Assembly: GCF_040581405.1 (NCBI RefSeq)
Contig: NZ_CP137157.1
Span: 562,001 to 626,000, forward strand
Direction: 5' to 3'
DNA length: 64,000 nucleotides
DNA from: Komagataeibacter sucrofermentans DSM 15973
GTDB taxonomy: Bacteria > Pseudomonadota > Alphaproteobacteria > Acetobacterales > Acetobacteraceae
Position numbers and translations under genes: made by a program. Below, one piece after another: positions 34,068 to 43,177 of this stretch (its first letter is position 1; every line of letters starts with the position of its first letter). The notes under the pieces are model-generated. The model saw nothing but the letters and a program-made list of their open reading frames with translations, ran no database searches and was not told the DNA's origin.

Positions 34068-35582
34068 TCAGCCCTGCCGCCGCATGTTCTGGCGGGGCTG
34101 GAGGGTGGAGGGCGATGCCCCCAGCGCCAGCCGGATCACGCTGCCCAGCACCATCGTCACCATGATATTGACGCCCAGCGCCAGCAGTCCAGTTGAAACG
34201 GAAGCCGAAAAGCCACCAAACGCAATGGGGTGCACGGGTTTGAGCCCATCCAGCCAGCACAGCCCCAGCCCGAACAGCGAGCCGCTAGCCCAGCCGCCAA
34301 TCAGTGCGGGGGCTGACAGCCGCAGCGGCAGCAGGCCCATGATCAGCGCAGGGAAGGTCTGGAGAATGATGACGCCGCCCAGCAGTTGCAGGTCGATCGC
34401 GAACTTGGCGTTGAGGAACACGACGCAGCCCAGCGCGCCCACTTTCACGCCCAGCCCGGCCAGACGCGAGCCGGTGACCGATTCGCTATGGCGCGGCAGG
34501 ATGTTGTGCATGATCAGGTTGGCCGCGCCAATCGCCATGACCGAGGCAGGCACAAGCGCCCCCACCGCAATGGCGGCAAAGCAGAAGCCCGCGAACCATG
34601 AGGGGAAGATGGCCAGAAACAGCTGCGGCACCACCTGCGAGGATGACGTGGTTACGATTCCCGCCGCATGCGCCATCAGCCCCAGCAGCGCGATCAGCCC
34701 GAGCACAATGGTGTAGATGGGGAGGAACACGGCATTCTGCCGGATGGTATCGGCGGATTTGGCCGCCAGAATGCCGGTCAGCGTATGCGGGTAAAGGAAG
34801 GCGGCAAAAGCCGATGAAAGCGCAAGCGTGGCATAGGGTACCGTCTGGTCCTGTGACACGATGCGGCCGCCGGGGATGGCGGGCAGGTGTTCCGTCGCCG
34901 CATGGAACATGGCGCCATAGCCACCAAGGTGGATCGGCACGATAATGACCGCCGCCAGCACGGCGATATAGATCATTACATCCTTGATGAACGCGGTCAG
35001 CGCTGGCGCATGCAGGCCACCCAGCCACGTATAGGCGGCCAGCGACACGAACGCGAACAGCAGCGGCAGCATGCCGGTATAGCCCAGCGCTTCGACAACC
35101 GTGCGGATGCCGATCAACTGCAGCGCGATATAGGGCAGCACCGCCACCAGCCCGCTTATGGCCACCGCCAGTTCCAGCGTGCGGCTGCCAAAGCGCGCGC
35201 GCACGATATCGGCCGCCGTGGCGTGGCCGCCATCGCGCGCGATGGTCCACAGCTTTGGCATTACGGCGAAGATGAACGGATAGACAATGATGGTGTAGGG
35301 CAGCGCGAAAAAGCCGAACCCCCCGGTGGAATAGACCAGCGCGGGCACCGCGATGACCGTGTAGGCGGTATAGAAATCACCCCCCACCAGAAACCATGTC
35401 ACCCAGGCGCCGAACTCACGCCCGCCCAGCCCCCATTCCTCGCCCTGGCTGTGATGGGTCGTGGCCTTGCGGCGGTTGAGCAGCGGGCGCCAGAACCGCA
35501 CCGTGCTGCCCAGCACGATGGTTGCGACAAAAAAGAGGATAAACACGCCAATGGCGGCATTGTCAGGCAGGGAGGCGCTCAT
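34068..35582 (-). CDS. mctP: Sodium:solute symporter, MctP-type monocarboxylate permease
   Basis: This 504-residue protein has about 13 membrane segments. SLGGREFGAWVTWFLVGGDFYTAYTV-like sequence near residue 45 and the GLHAPALTAFIKDVMIY segment are typical of the SSS family. It is nearest the MctP group that imports lactate, pyruvate and related monocarboxylates. A DUF3311 protein precedes it with an ATGA overlap, the standard MctP arrangement. The ATG at 35582 is preceded by GGAAGGTGG at about 10 nt; a second ATG seven codons upstream is less likely. Pyruvate phosphate dikinase is divergent. Confidence 0.86.
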   Translation of the reverse strand: MSASLPDNAAIGVFILFFVATIVLGSTVRFWRPLLNRRKATTHHSQGEEWGLGGREFGAWVTWFLVGGDFYTAYTVIAVPALVYSTGGFGFFALPYTIIVYPFIFAVMPKLWTIARDGGHATAADIVRARFGSRTLELAVAISGLVAVLPYIALQLIGIRTVVEALGYTGMLPLLFAFVSLAAYTWLGGLHAPALTAFIKDVMIYIAVLAAVIIVPIHLGGYGAMFHAATEHLPAIPGGRIVSQDQTVPYATLALSSAFAAFLYPHTLTGILAAKSADTIRQNAVFLPIYTIVLGLIALLGLMAHAAGIVTTSSSQVVPQLFLAIFPSWFAGFCFAAIAVGALVPASVMAIGAANLIMHNILPRHSESVTGSRLAGLGVKVGALGCVVFLNAKFAIDLQLLGGVIILQTFPALIMGLLPLRLSAPALIGGWASGSLFGLGLCWLDGLKPVHPIAFGGFSASVSTGLLALGVNIMVTMVLGSVIRLALGASPSTLQPRQNMRRQG

Positions 35583-35755
35583 GACTGTTTGTCCACCTTC
35601 CACGCCATCCAGATCAGGACGGAGGTTACGGGCACCCAGGCAAGCTGGTACCAGTAAAAGAACGGGAAGCCGAGCAGCACCGGATCGTGCCGGTTATATA
35701 GCGGCACCCACAGCAGCCCGGCAAAGGGCAGCAGGAGGAGTATGGTTTTTTTCAT
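35579..35755 (-). CDS. DUF3311 small membrane protein, partner of MctP
   Basis: The 58-residue protein has two hydrophobic segments: a signal-like first helix (KKTILLLLPFAGLLWVPLYN) and a second containing FPFFYWYQLAWVPVTSVLIW. The motif with YNRHDPVLLGFPFFYWYQ is typical of DUF3311, small proteins encoded just before SSS permeases. It may stabilise or form part of the transporter. The stop overlaps the permease start. The frame extends upstream, but family length favours the Met at 35755. Confidence 0.82.
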   Translation of the reverse strand: MKKTILLLLPFAGLLWVPLYNRHDPVLLGFPFFYWYQLAWVPVTSVLIWMAWKVDKQS

Positions 35756-36313
35756 GTTGACCGGACTTCTTGTTTTTGTGTGGCCGTCAGCAATTTTTCT
35801 GGAAAGCACGGTAAGGTGTCAACATAATTAAGGGTGTTTTAAAAGTATTTTTTGAAGAATTGATCGGGTTATTTTTGTAATTACATTTTTTATTGTGCGA
35901 TGCGCAATGCTTTTGCTGCGATGCACAATGCAATGCAGCAAAAACAGGTGTTTTGCAGGCCAAAAAAATTATCCACAAAACAAATAACTAAAATTATTAA
36001 AAATAATATAATGAGTGTCCCGTTGGTGGGCCTTATAGGGTTCATGTCAGAATTTTTAAAAATAACCCATTATAATTAAAGTATATTATTCTGATTGCCT
36101 GCGCCGCAGCCTGCCCCACGCGCCCATGGCGGCGCAGCCCGGCAACCCGTGGCCGGTGAAAATAGTGATTGCCCGCCCTTGCCCGTGCCGGTTAAATTCA
36201 CGACCCGGACCTGCCAACAACAAACAATATTAAAAAGCACGGTCGTCTGTTTTTACCCTGTGCCGGAGCAGGCGTTATCCTTGACAGACGGGCGCGCGTA
36301 GGAACGAACAGAC
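35756..36313. other. Divergent AT-rich control region, mctP / ppdK
   Basis: No gene is supported in these 558 bp. The stretch at about 35820-36090 is very AT-rich compared with flanking genes and holds a compact repeat array (35896-35943). TATTAT near 36085 is a possible -10 for ppdK, about 225 bp before its start. Confidence 0.5.
35896..35943. promoter_or_regulatory. Direct and inverted repeat array upstream of the mctP operon
   Basis: TGCGATGCGCAATGC (35896-35910) and TGCGATGCACAATGC (35917-35931) are 15-mers differing at one base and spaced 21 bp start to start, two helical turns. Overlapping them is a perfect inverted repeat, TTTTGCTGC (35911-35919) with GCAGCAAAA (35935-35943). The array is 140-190 bp from the DUF3311 start and about 370 bp from ppdK. 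The regulator is unknown. Confidence 0.55.
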
Positions 36314-38989
36314 ATGACCAAATGGGTTTATAGCTTCGGAGATGGCCTGAACGAAGGGCGCGCGGAGATGCGCAACCTTCTGGGCGGCAAAGGCGCCAAC
36401 CTGGCGGAAATGGCGGCAAACGGCCTGCCGGTGCCCCCGGGCTTCACCATTACAACGGAAGTCTGTTCGGCCTTTTATGAAAATGGCCGGAAATACCCCG
36501 CCGAGCTTGAGGCGCAGGTGAACGAGGCGCTGCGCCGGGTCGAGCAGTCGATGGGCCTGCGCTTTGGCGATGCAGCCGCCCCGCTGCTGGTTTCGGTGCG
36601 TTCGGGCGCGCGCGTGTCCATGCCGGGCATGATGGATACCGTGCTCAACCTCGGCCTCAATGACGAGACGGTGGAAGGTCTGGCCCGGTCCTCCGGCGAT
36701 GCCCGCTTCGCATGGGACAGCTACCGCCGCTTCATCCAGATGTATGGTTCGGTGGTGATGGGCGTGCCCCACCATCACTTCGAGGATGTGCTCGAGCAGT
36801 TCAAGCGCGCGAGCAAGGTGGAAGACGATACCGCCATCACGGCAGAGCAGTGGCGCACCATCGTGGCCGATTACCGCCACCTCATCAGCACCCATGCCGG
36901 AACCGAATTCCCCACCAGCCCGCAGGACCAGCTCTGGGGTGCGATCGGGGCGGTGTTCGGCTCGTGGATGAACCCGCGCGCTAATACCTACCGCAAGCTG
37001 CACGAGATCCCGGCCTCATGGGGCACGGCGGTCAACGTGCAGTCCATGGTGTTCGGCAACATGGGCGATGACTGCGCCACGGGCGTGTGCTTCACGCGCG
37101 ATCCGTCCACGGGCGAGAACATTTTCTACGGCGAATACCTCATCAACGCGCAGGGCGAGGACGTGGTGGCGGGCATCCGCACGCCGCAGCCCATGGCGTG
37201 TGCGCGCGCCGAGGCGGGCCAGCACCCGATGGAAACTACCCTGCCGCAGGCTTACGCCGAGCTGATGCGCGTGCGCTCCGTGCTGGAAACCCATTACAAG
37301 GACATGCAGGACATCGAATTCACCGTCCAGCGCAACGTCCTCTACATTCTCCAGACCCGCAGCGGCAAGCGTACCGCCGCAGCAGCGCTGAAGATCGCCA
37401 TCGACATGGCGCGTGAAGGCCTGATCACGCAGGAGGACGCGATCCGCCGCGTGCCGGCCTCCTCGCTCGACCAGCTTCTCCACCCCACGCTCGACCCCAA
37501 GGCCGAGCGCGTGCAGCTTACGCGCGGCCTGCCTGCATCGCCGGGGGCGGCTGCCGGTGCGGTCGTGTTCTCGGCCGAGGAATGCGAGGCGCGGGCGGCC
37601 AAGGGCGAGGACGTGATTCTTGTGCGTATCGAGACCTCGCCGGAGGACGTGCACGGCATGCACGCTGCCCGTGGCGTGCTCACCACCCGTGGCGGCATGA
37701 CCTCGCACGCCGCCGTGGTGGCGCGTGGCATGGGCCGCGTGTGCGTGGCGGGCGCTGGCAGCATCCATGTCGATTACGCCGCTGGCACCATGACCATTGG
37801 CGCGCACACCATCGCGCAGGGCGAGTGGATCACGCTCGATGGCGGCACGGGGGCCGTCTATCTGGGCCGCGTGCCTACCATAGCACCCACGCTGTCCGAT
37901 GATTTCAACACGCTCATGGGCTGGGCCGACAGCGTGCGCCGCCTTGGCGTGCGCGCCAACGCCGAAACGCCTGATGATGCCGCCACCGCCCGGCGCTTCG
38001 GCGCGGAGGGCATTGGCCTTGCCCGCACGGAGCACATGTTCTTCGGGCCTGACCGCATCGGGCTGGTGCGCCAGATGATCATCGCCGATGATGAACTGGT
38101 GCGCCAGAAGGCCATTGCGGGGCTGCTGCCCTTCCAGCGTGATGACTTCGCCAGCCTGTTCCGCATCATGGCCGGGCTGCCTGTTACCGTACGCCTGCTC
38201 GACCCGCCGCTGCACGAGTTCCTGCCGCATGAGGAAGCCGAGATGGCTGAAGTGGCGCAGGCGCTGGGCAAGGGCGTGGAAGAGGTTCGTACCCGCTGCG
38301 CGGCGCTGGCCGAGACTAACCCGATGCTGGGCCACCGTGGCTGCCGCCTTGGCCTGACCAGCCCGGAAATCTATGCCATGCAGGTGCGTGCCCTGATCCA
38401 GGCCGCCGTGATTGTGGAGAAGGAACTCGGCAAGCCCATCCGCCCCGAGATCATGATCCCGCTGGTGGCGACGCAGGCCGAACTGGCCACCACCCGCCGC
38501 GCTGCGGAAGACGAGATCGCCCGCGTGCTGAAGGAAGAGGGCACCAACCTCAACTACTACATCGGCACCATGATCGAACTGCCGCGTGCCGCCATCCAGG
38601 CGGACAAGATTGCGGAATATGCCGATTTCTTCTCGTTTGGCACCAACGACCTGACCCAGACCACCTTTGGCCTGTCGCGTGATGATGCGGGTTCATTCCT
38701 GCCTTACTACGTTGATAACGGCCTGCTGCCGCGCGACCCGTTCGTATCCATCGACCGTGATGGCGTGGGCGCGCTCGTGCGCCTTGGCGTGGAGCGTGGG
38801 CGCCAGACCAGCCCGGACCTCAAGCTGGGCATCTGCGGCGAGCATGGCGGCGACCCGGATTCCATCGCGTTCTTTGATGAAGTCGGGCTGGACTACGTAT
38901 CGTGCTCGCCCTTCCGCGTGCCGGTGGCCCGCCTTGCCGCCGCACAGGCGGCCCTTGCCACCCGCAACAAGGTCGGCAACCCCGCCTGA
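36314..38989 (+). CDS. ppdK: Pyruvate, phosphate dikinase
   Basis: The 891-residue enzyme interconverts pyruvate + ATP + Pi and PEP + AMP + PPi. The N-terminal nucleotide-binding domain includes LLGGKGANLAEMA and VSVRSGARVSMPGMMDTVLNLG. The swivelling His domain has GGMTSHAAVVARGMG with the phosphorylated His at 465. The PEP/pyruvate barrel ends with LGICGEHGGD and catalytic Cys 841. The regulatory protein gene follows, and MctP is divergent, so the likely role is gluconeogenic growth on lactate or pyruvate. Members of the Acetobacteraceae are known to use PPDK for this. GTAGGAACG precedes the ATG. Confidence 0.95.
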   Translation: MTKWVYSFGDGLNEGRAEMRNLLGGKGANLAEMAANGLPVPPGFTITTEVCSAFYENGRKYPAELEAQVNEALRRVEQSMGLRFGDAAAPLLVSVRSGARVSMPGMMDTVLNLGLNDETVEGLARSSGDARFAWDSYRRFIQMYGSVVMGVPHHHFEDVLEQFKRASKVEDDTAITAEQWRTIVADYRHLISTHAGTEFPTSPQDQLWGAIGAVFGSWMNPRANTYRKLHEIPASWGTAVNVQSMVFGNMGDDCATGVCFTRDPSTGENIFYGEYLINAQGEDVVAGIRTPQPMACARAEAGQHPMETTLPQAYAELMRVRSVLETHYKDMQDIEFTVQRNVLYILQTRSGKRTAAAALKIAIDMAREGLITQEDAIRRVPASSLDQLLHPTLDPKAERVQLTRGLPASPGAAAGAVVFSAEECEARAAKGEDVILVRIETSPEDVHGMHAARGVLTTRGGMTSHAAVVARGMGRVCVAGAGSIHVDYAAGTMTIGAHTIAQGEWITLDGGTGAVYLGRVPTIAPTLSDDFNTLMGWADSVRRLGVRANAETPDDAATARRFGAEGIGLARTEHMFFGPDRIGLVRQMIIADDELVRQKAIAGLLPFQRDDFASLFRIMAGLPVTVRLLDPPLHEFLPHEEAEMAEVAQALGKGVEEVRTRCAALAETNPMLGHRGCRLGLTSPEIYAMQVRALIQAAVIVEKELGKPIRPEIMIPLVATQAELATTRRAAEDEIARVLKEEGTNLNYYIGTMIELPRAAIQADKIAEYADFFSFGTNDLTQTTFGLSRDDAGSFLPYYVDNGLLPRDPFVSIDRDGVGALVRLGVERGRQTSPDLKLGICGEHGGDPDSIAFFDEVGLDYVSCSPFRVPVARLAAAQAALATRNKVGNPA

Positions 38990-39022
38990 CGTGCATATGG
39001 TGGCATAGATACTGAAAAAAAT

Positions 39023-39055
39023 GGCGCGTCGCCTGCCCTGGGGCAGCGGCGCGCC
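39023..39055 (+). other. GC-rich hairpin between ppdK and its regulator
   Basis: GGCGCG (39023-39028) pairs with CGCGCC (39050-39055), and inner TGCCC pairs with GGGCA (39034-39045). No T-tract follows. The stem ends 15 nt before the regulator start and could reduce read-through or affect translation. Confidence 0.45.
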
Positions 39056-39069
39056 TGTCAGGCAGGACA

Positions 39070-39936
39070 ATGAGCGAACAGCCGATTATCCTGCATCTTG
39101 TATCCGAGGCGACGGGACAGGCGCTCGAGGCGGTGATGCGCGCCTGCGGGGCCCAGTTTCAGGATGCCGAGTTTTCCCTCCGTAACTGGAATCTCGTGCG
39201 CACGCGCGTGCAGGTCGGCCGCGTGCTGGCCGGGATCAGTCACGAGCCGGGGCCGGTCCTGTCCTCGCTCACATCGCCCGAATTGCAGACCATGCTGCGG
39301 GTGGGGTGCGCGCGCCTTGGGGTGCAGGTCAAGAACATCCTTGATGGCACGATCCATTTCCTTGAACAGCAGACCGGCATCCCCGCCGAGCGCCACCCCG
39401 GTGGCCAGTACGTGATGGATGAAAGCTACCGTCGCCGCATCGATGCGATGCAGTACGTCATCGCCCATGATGACGGGCAGAAAACAACCGACCTGACCCG
39501 CGCGGAGGTGGTGCTTGTAGGGGTCTCGCGCACATCCAAGACACCCACCTGTTTTTATCTGGCCAACCGGGGCATTCGCGCGGCCAATATTCCACTTGTG
39601 CCGCATGCGCCGCTGCCTGCGGGGCTGGAACATTTTCCCGGCCTTGTGGTGGGCCTGACCATTGATGCGCATACCCTGCTCGAAATCCGCCGCTCGCGCG
39701 TGGGCATGATGCTGCCTGGCCGCTCAATGGCAGCGCCCGGCATGTCGGAAACCTCGGTCAAGCCCTATATCGACCCGGTCAACGTGCAGGAGGAACTGCA
39801 GTGGGCACGGCGGCTGTGCACACGGCATAAATGGCCGGTCATCAACGTCACCCATCGCTCGGTGGAGGAAACGGCGGCGGCCATCATCGACATGCTCGAG
39901 CATGATGGCACCACCAGGATCCTGCCTGCCATGTAA
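39070..39936 (+). CDS. PPDK/PEP synthase regulatory protein (DUF299)
   Basis: The 288-residue protein is a bifunctional serine/threonine kinase and phosphorylase that uses ADP to inactivate PPDK (or PEP synthase) and Pi to reactivate it. It has the family start IILHLVSEATGQALEAVMRA, the P-loop-like GVSRTSKTPTCFYLANRG (~residue 150) and C-terminal WPVINVTHRSVEETAA. Encoded 80 bp after ppdK and on the same strand, its target is almost certainly PPDK. AGGACA precedes the ATG. Confidence 0.92.
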   Translation: MSEQPIILHLVSEATGQALEAVMRACGAQFQDAEFSLRNWNLVRTRVQVGRVLAGISHEPGPVLSSLTSPELQTMLRVGCARLGVQVKNILDGTIHFLEQQTGIPAERHPGGQYVMDESYRRRIDAMQYVIAHDDGQKTTDLTRAEVVLVGVSRTSKTPTCFYLANRGIRAANIPLVPHAPLPAGLEHFPGLVVGLTIDAHTLLEIRRSRVGMMLPGRSMAAPGMSETSVKPYIDPVNVQEELQWARRLCTRHKWPVINVTHRSVEETAAAIIDMLEHDGTTRILPAM

Positions 39937-40073
39937 GGCGCCAGATAGAAGTTTTTGAAATCCCTCCACGGGGCAGGCCGTATCCAGCCGGGGCGACGTG
40001 ACAGATACGCCGCCATATCCTATTGCTGCGGTAGCGCGTGCGCCTGCCTTTTTTCTGTCCTGATGGATCATGG

Positions 40074-41519
40074 ATGATTGATACACTCACACCCGGCCGG
40101 ATTGTTGTCGTGGGTGATCTTCTGCTGGACCGCTACATTACCGGCTCGGTCAACCGGATCTCGCCCGAGGCTCCGGTGCCCGTGCTGCTGCACGCGCGCG
40201 AGCACGCAACGCCCGGTGGCGCCGCCAATGTGGCGGCTAATGCGGCAGCCCTTGGCGCCCCGGTCAGCCTGATCGGGGTGGTGGGCGCTGATGGCGCGGC
40301 CCGTACCCTGCGTGAAAAACTGGCCAGCTGGTCCGGCATCGACACGGGCGCATGGGTGGTGGCCCCCGCATGGACCACCATCACCAAGACCCGCATTCTG
40401 GGCGGGCAGCAGCAGATCATCCGCATTGATGAGGAAATTCTCAGCCCCTTCAATGCTGAAATCAATGCACGCCTGCTGGCCGCTGTTGATGCGGCCCTGC
40501 CGGGTGCCCGGGTGCTGGTCTGCTCGGATTACGCCAAGGGCGTGCTGTCGGATAATGTGATACGCGGCATCATGGCGCGGGCGGCTGCCTGTGGCGTGCC
40601 TGTGATCGTGGACCCCAAGCGCGCGACATTCGGCATTTACGCAGGTGCCGCGCTGATTACGCCCAATCGCGCCGAGATCAGCCGCGCCACCGGCCTGCCC
40701 ACCGACACGGATGCGCAGGTGGAGGCGGCGGCGCGCGCGGCAGGCAGCCAGTTTGGTGGCGACGTGCTGGTTACGCGCTCCGAGCAGGGCATGTCGCTGT
40801 GGCGGCAGGCGGGCACCGTGCGGCATGTCTCGGCCCAGCGTTCGGAAGTGTTTGATGTGTGCGGCGCGGGCGATACGGTGGTGGCCACCATCGCCACCAT
40901 GCTCTCCGCCGGGCTGCCGCTCGAGACGGCCGTGGTCATCGCGACCACGGCGGCGGCGATCTCGGTCAGCAAGCATGGCACGGCCACTGTCTCGCGCCAC
41001 GAACTGCAACATGCCCTGAATGGGGAAACCACGGGCCACGGCAACCTTGTCAGCCTGGGTGAGGCCGCGCGCATCGTGGCGGACTGGCGGCACCATGGCG
41101 CGCGCATCGTGTTCACCAATGGCTGTTTCGACCTGCTGCATCCCGGCCATATCGCCCTGTTGCGAGGCGCCGCCCGGCAGGGCGACCGGCTGGTGGTCGC
41201 ACTCAATACCGACCGCTCGGTTGCGGCCCTCAAGGGGCCTTCGCGCCCGGTGCAGGATGAGCAGGCGCGGGCAACCGTGCTCGGCGCCCTGCGTGATGTG
41301 GACCTTGTGGTGCTGTTTGATGAGGAGACGCCCATCGAGGTCATCAGGGCCCTGCGCCCCGATGTGCTGGTCAAGGGCGCGGACTATACGGAAGAGCAGG
41401 TGGTGGGTGCGCCCTTCGTGCGTGGTTATGGTGGCCGCGTGGCCCTGATTGACCTGATTGATGGCCGTTCGACCACATCGCTGGTCCGGCGCGCGGGGGC
41501 AGGGCAGGCCAATGGGTGA
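40074..41519 (+). CDS. hldE: Bifunctional heptose 7-phosphate kinase / heptose 1-phosphate adenylyltransferase
   Basis: The 481-residue fusion makes ADP-heptose for the LPS inner core. Residues 1-~320 are a ribokinase-type kinase (VVVGDLLLDRYITG, ATPGGAANVAANAAALG, and FDVCGAGDTVVA with the catalytic Asp). Residues ~345-481 are a nucleotidyltransferase with FTNGCFDLLHPGH and GPSRPVQDEQARA. The length matches HldE/RfaE (about 477). The ATG at 40074 is chosen over an earlier in-frame GTG. It overlaps the next gene by 8 bp. Confidence 0.94.
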   Translation: MIDTLTPGRIVVVGDLLLDRYITGSVNRISPEAPVPVLLHAREHATPGGAANVAANAAALGAPVSLIGVVGADGAARTLREKLASWSGIDTGAWVVAPAWTTITKTRILGGQQQIIRIDEEILSPFNAEINARLLAAVDAALPGARVLVCSDYAKGVLSDNVIRGIMARAAACGVPVIVDPKRATFGIYAGAALITPNRAEISRATGLPTDTDAQVEAAARAAGSQFGGDVLVTRSEQGMSLWRQAGTVRHVSAQRSEVFDVCGAGDTVVATIATMLSAGLPLETAVVIATTAAAISVSKHGTATVSRHELQHALNGETTGHGNLVSLGEAARIVADWRHHGARIVFTNGCFDLLHPGHIALLRGAARQGDRLVVALNTDRSVAALKGPSRPVQDEQARATVLGALRDVDLVVLFDEETPIEVIRALRPDVLVKGADYTEEQVVGAPFVRGYGGRVALIDLIDGRSTTSLVRRAGAGQANG

Positions 41520-42660
41520 GCGGCCCGTGGAGGCGCAACCTTTTGGCGGGCTGCGGCACTGGCTGGCGCAGGCCGCCCTGCCGTTATGGATCGATGCGGG
41601 CTTCGACCCCGTGCGGCGGCTGTTTCATGAGCGGCTGGGCTTTGACGGCGTGCCGTGCAATCCGCCCGCCCTGCGGCTTATGGTGCAGGCCCGTCAGATC
41701 GCGACCTATGTGCGCGCCGCCGATGATGGCCATACGACCGCCGGGGCCACGGCGCTGGCCTGCATGGCGCAGGTGCGCCAGCATTACTGGCGGGCGGATG
41801 GCGCGCCGGGCTGGGTCTTTTCACTCGCCCCCGATGGTGCCCCGGCGGATACGCGGCGCGATCTTTATGCCCATGCCTTCATTCTTTATGCCTGCGCGTG
41901 GTCATACCGGCTATCGGGCGAGCGGACGTGGCTGGAGACAGCGCGGCAGACAGTGGATGAAATAACCACCCTGTTCGGCACCACCCAGATCGGTGGCTAT
42001 CTTGATACCGTGCCGGGGCAGGATGATTTTCGCCGCCAGAACCCGCACATGCACCTGCTTGAAGCCTTCCTGGCGCTGGCCGAGGTTGGCGGCGGGGAAA
42101 TGTATCTCGATCATGCCCGTGCCCTTGCGATGTTGGGCATGCGGCATTTCATGCTGCCCGGCGGCGCGGTGGGCGAACTGTTCACGCCCCTGTGGCAGCC
42201 GAGCGCGCCGCCGGGGCAGAACCGGACCGAGCCGGGACATGTGTTTGAATGGGCGTGGCTTCTGGCGGAATATGCACGCCTTGCGGGGGAGGGGGCGGAC
42301 TCATCCTTCATGTGCGCATCCGCGCAGTTGCATGCGTTTGGCATGCGCCATGGCGTCTGCCCCGACACGCTGGCCGTGTGTGATGCGGTGACCGATCAGG
42401 GCGCGCCACTCGAAGCCACGACGCGCATCTGGCAGCAGACCGAATTCATCCGCCAGCTTGCCCGCCGCGCCGCAGGGGGCGATGGCGGGGCACAGGACCT
42501 GCTGGCCCCGGCCTGCGCCCGTTTTGCGCGGGCCTATCTGCCGCCCGGGTTGCGCGGCGGCTGGTTTGACCGGCTGGGGGCGGATGGCGCGCCGCTTGAT
42601 GGCTACATGCCCGCGAGTTCGCTGTACCACATCTATGGTGCCGTGCGCGAAATCGGCTGA
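41512..42660 (+). CDS. AGE-family (N-acylglucosamine 2-epimerase-like) isomerase
   Basis: The 382-residue protein fits the (alpha/alpha)6-barrel AGE superfamily: N-terminal RRLFHERLGFDG, QARQIATYVRAA, DLYAHAFILYACAWSYRLSGE, NPHMHLLEAFLAL and EPGHVFEWAWLLAEYARL with catalytic-type His residues, and C-terminal SSLYHIYGAVREI. Members isomerise mannose or mannose-6-phosphate, N-acylglucosamine or cellobiose. In Acetobacteraceae such genes are often annotated as mannose-6-phosphate isomerases. Overlap with hldE suggests sugar-nucleotide or LPS precursor supply. The exact substrate is open. Confidence 0.85.
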   Translation: MGERPVEAQPFGGLRHWLAQAALPLWIDAGFDPVRRLFHERLGFDGVPCNPPALRLMVQARQIATYVRAADDGHTTAGATALACMAQVRQHYWRADGAPGWVFSLAPDGAPADTRRDLYAHAFILYACAWSYRLSGERTWLETARQTVDEITTLFGTTQIGGYLDTVPGQDDFRRQNPHMHLLEAFLALAEVGGGEMYLDHARALAMLGMRHFMLPGGAVGELFTPLWQPSAPPGQNRTEPGHVFEWAWLLAEYARLAGEGADSSFMCASAQLHAFGMRHGVCPDTLAVCDAVTDQGAPLEATTRIWQQTEFIRQLARRAAGGDGGAQDLLAPACARFARAYLPPGLRGGWFDRLGADGAPLDGYMPASSLYHIYGAVREIG

Positions 42661-42683
42661 GGTGGCAGCCTGGCAGCATCAGG

Positions 42684-42760
42684 ATATTTTTGGTGAGGCC
42701 TTTTTCAAAAAGCTTTGGAAAAACGCAGCCTTTGCGGGAAAAGACCGCGCCTGAGAACTA
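42684..42760. repeat. Dispersed intergenic repeat, copy 7
   Basis: ATTTTTGGTGAGGCCTTTTT with AAAAAGCTTTGG, then CGCAGCCTTTGCGGGAAAAG followed by ACCGCGCCTGAGAAC, keep the element's layout with a diverged second hairpin. It follows the AGE gene. Confidence 0.65.
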
Positions 42761-42792
42761 TCAATGAATTGTTCTTCAACGAGGCGCCAGCC

Positions 42793-42837
42793 ATGACAGA
42801 TAATCCCCATGAGGCCCTGCAGCCCGATGCTGGGTGA
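42793..42837 (+). CDS. Possible 14-residue peptide (MTDNPHEALQPDAG)
   Basis: ATG with GAGGCG 9 nt upstream opens a 14-codon frame ending 7 nt before a strong terminator. It could be a leader peptide, the end of a small transcript, or chance. Confidence 0.2.
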   Translation: MTDNPHEALQPDAG

Positions 42838-42844
42838 GGTTACG

Positions 42845-42873
42845 AGGCCCGTGCCGTCAGGACGGGCCTTTTT
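42845..42873 (+). terminator. Terminator after the hldE-AGE operon
   Basis: AGGCCCGT (42845-42852) and ACGGGCCT (42862-42869) form an 8-bp stem with a 9-nt loop, followed by a T5 tract. A classic intrinsic terminator on the plus strand. Confidence 0.85.
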
Positions 42874-43177
42874 CTTTGCATGCGAAGATCACAGGCATGC
42901 AGCAGGCTTAAACCTGATATGTGGCTATTTTTAAGTTACGGCCTAATGGGTTGTAGTAAGAAAAATAAATGAAATAATAAACAAGTAATAAAAAATCTGT
43001 TAAATAAATAATCATGCAAATTTTTGATATATGAAATATGAATGATCTATATGACCGCGCATGAATATAATCGTGTTTATTGCGTGTAGTGGACATGAGG
43101 GACAAAAGCCGTACGATATTCCTGACAGTTATTTATTCAGCATATTTCCTTCACATCCCGGTCCATGGAGTTGAAGC

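Larger units (their letters stand above)
42661..43177. other. Intergenic region before the radical SAM gene
   Basis: The left part holds repeat copy 7 and a terminator. The right part (42900-43140) is strongly AT-rich with no gene and probably contains the radical SAM promoter. A 14-codon frame at 42793-42837 is listed separately. Confidence 0.5.

Noticed and set aside
37016-38335. Minus-strand frame inside ppdK
   Set aside because: Shadow frame rich in His/Arg/Ala with no domain; ppdK is intact.
39948-39962. AAGTTTTTGAAAT as another copy of the dispersed repeat
   Set aside because: Only the outer-arm-like bases are present; neither hairpin can be found.
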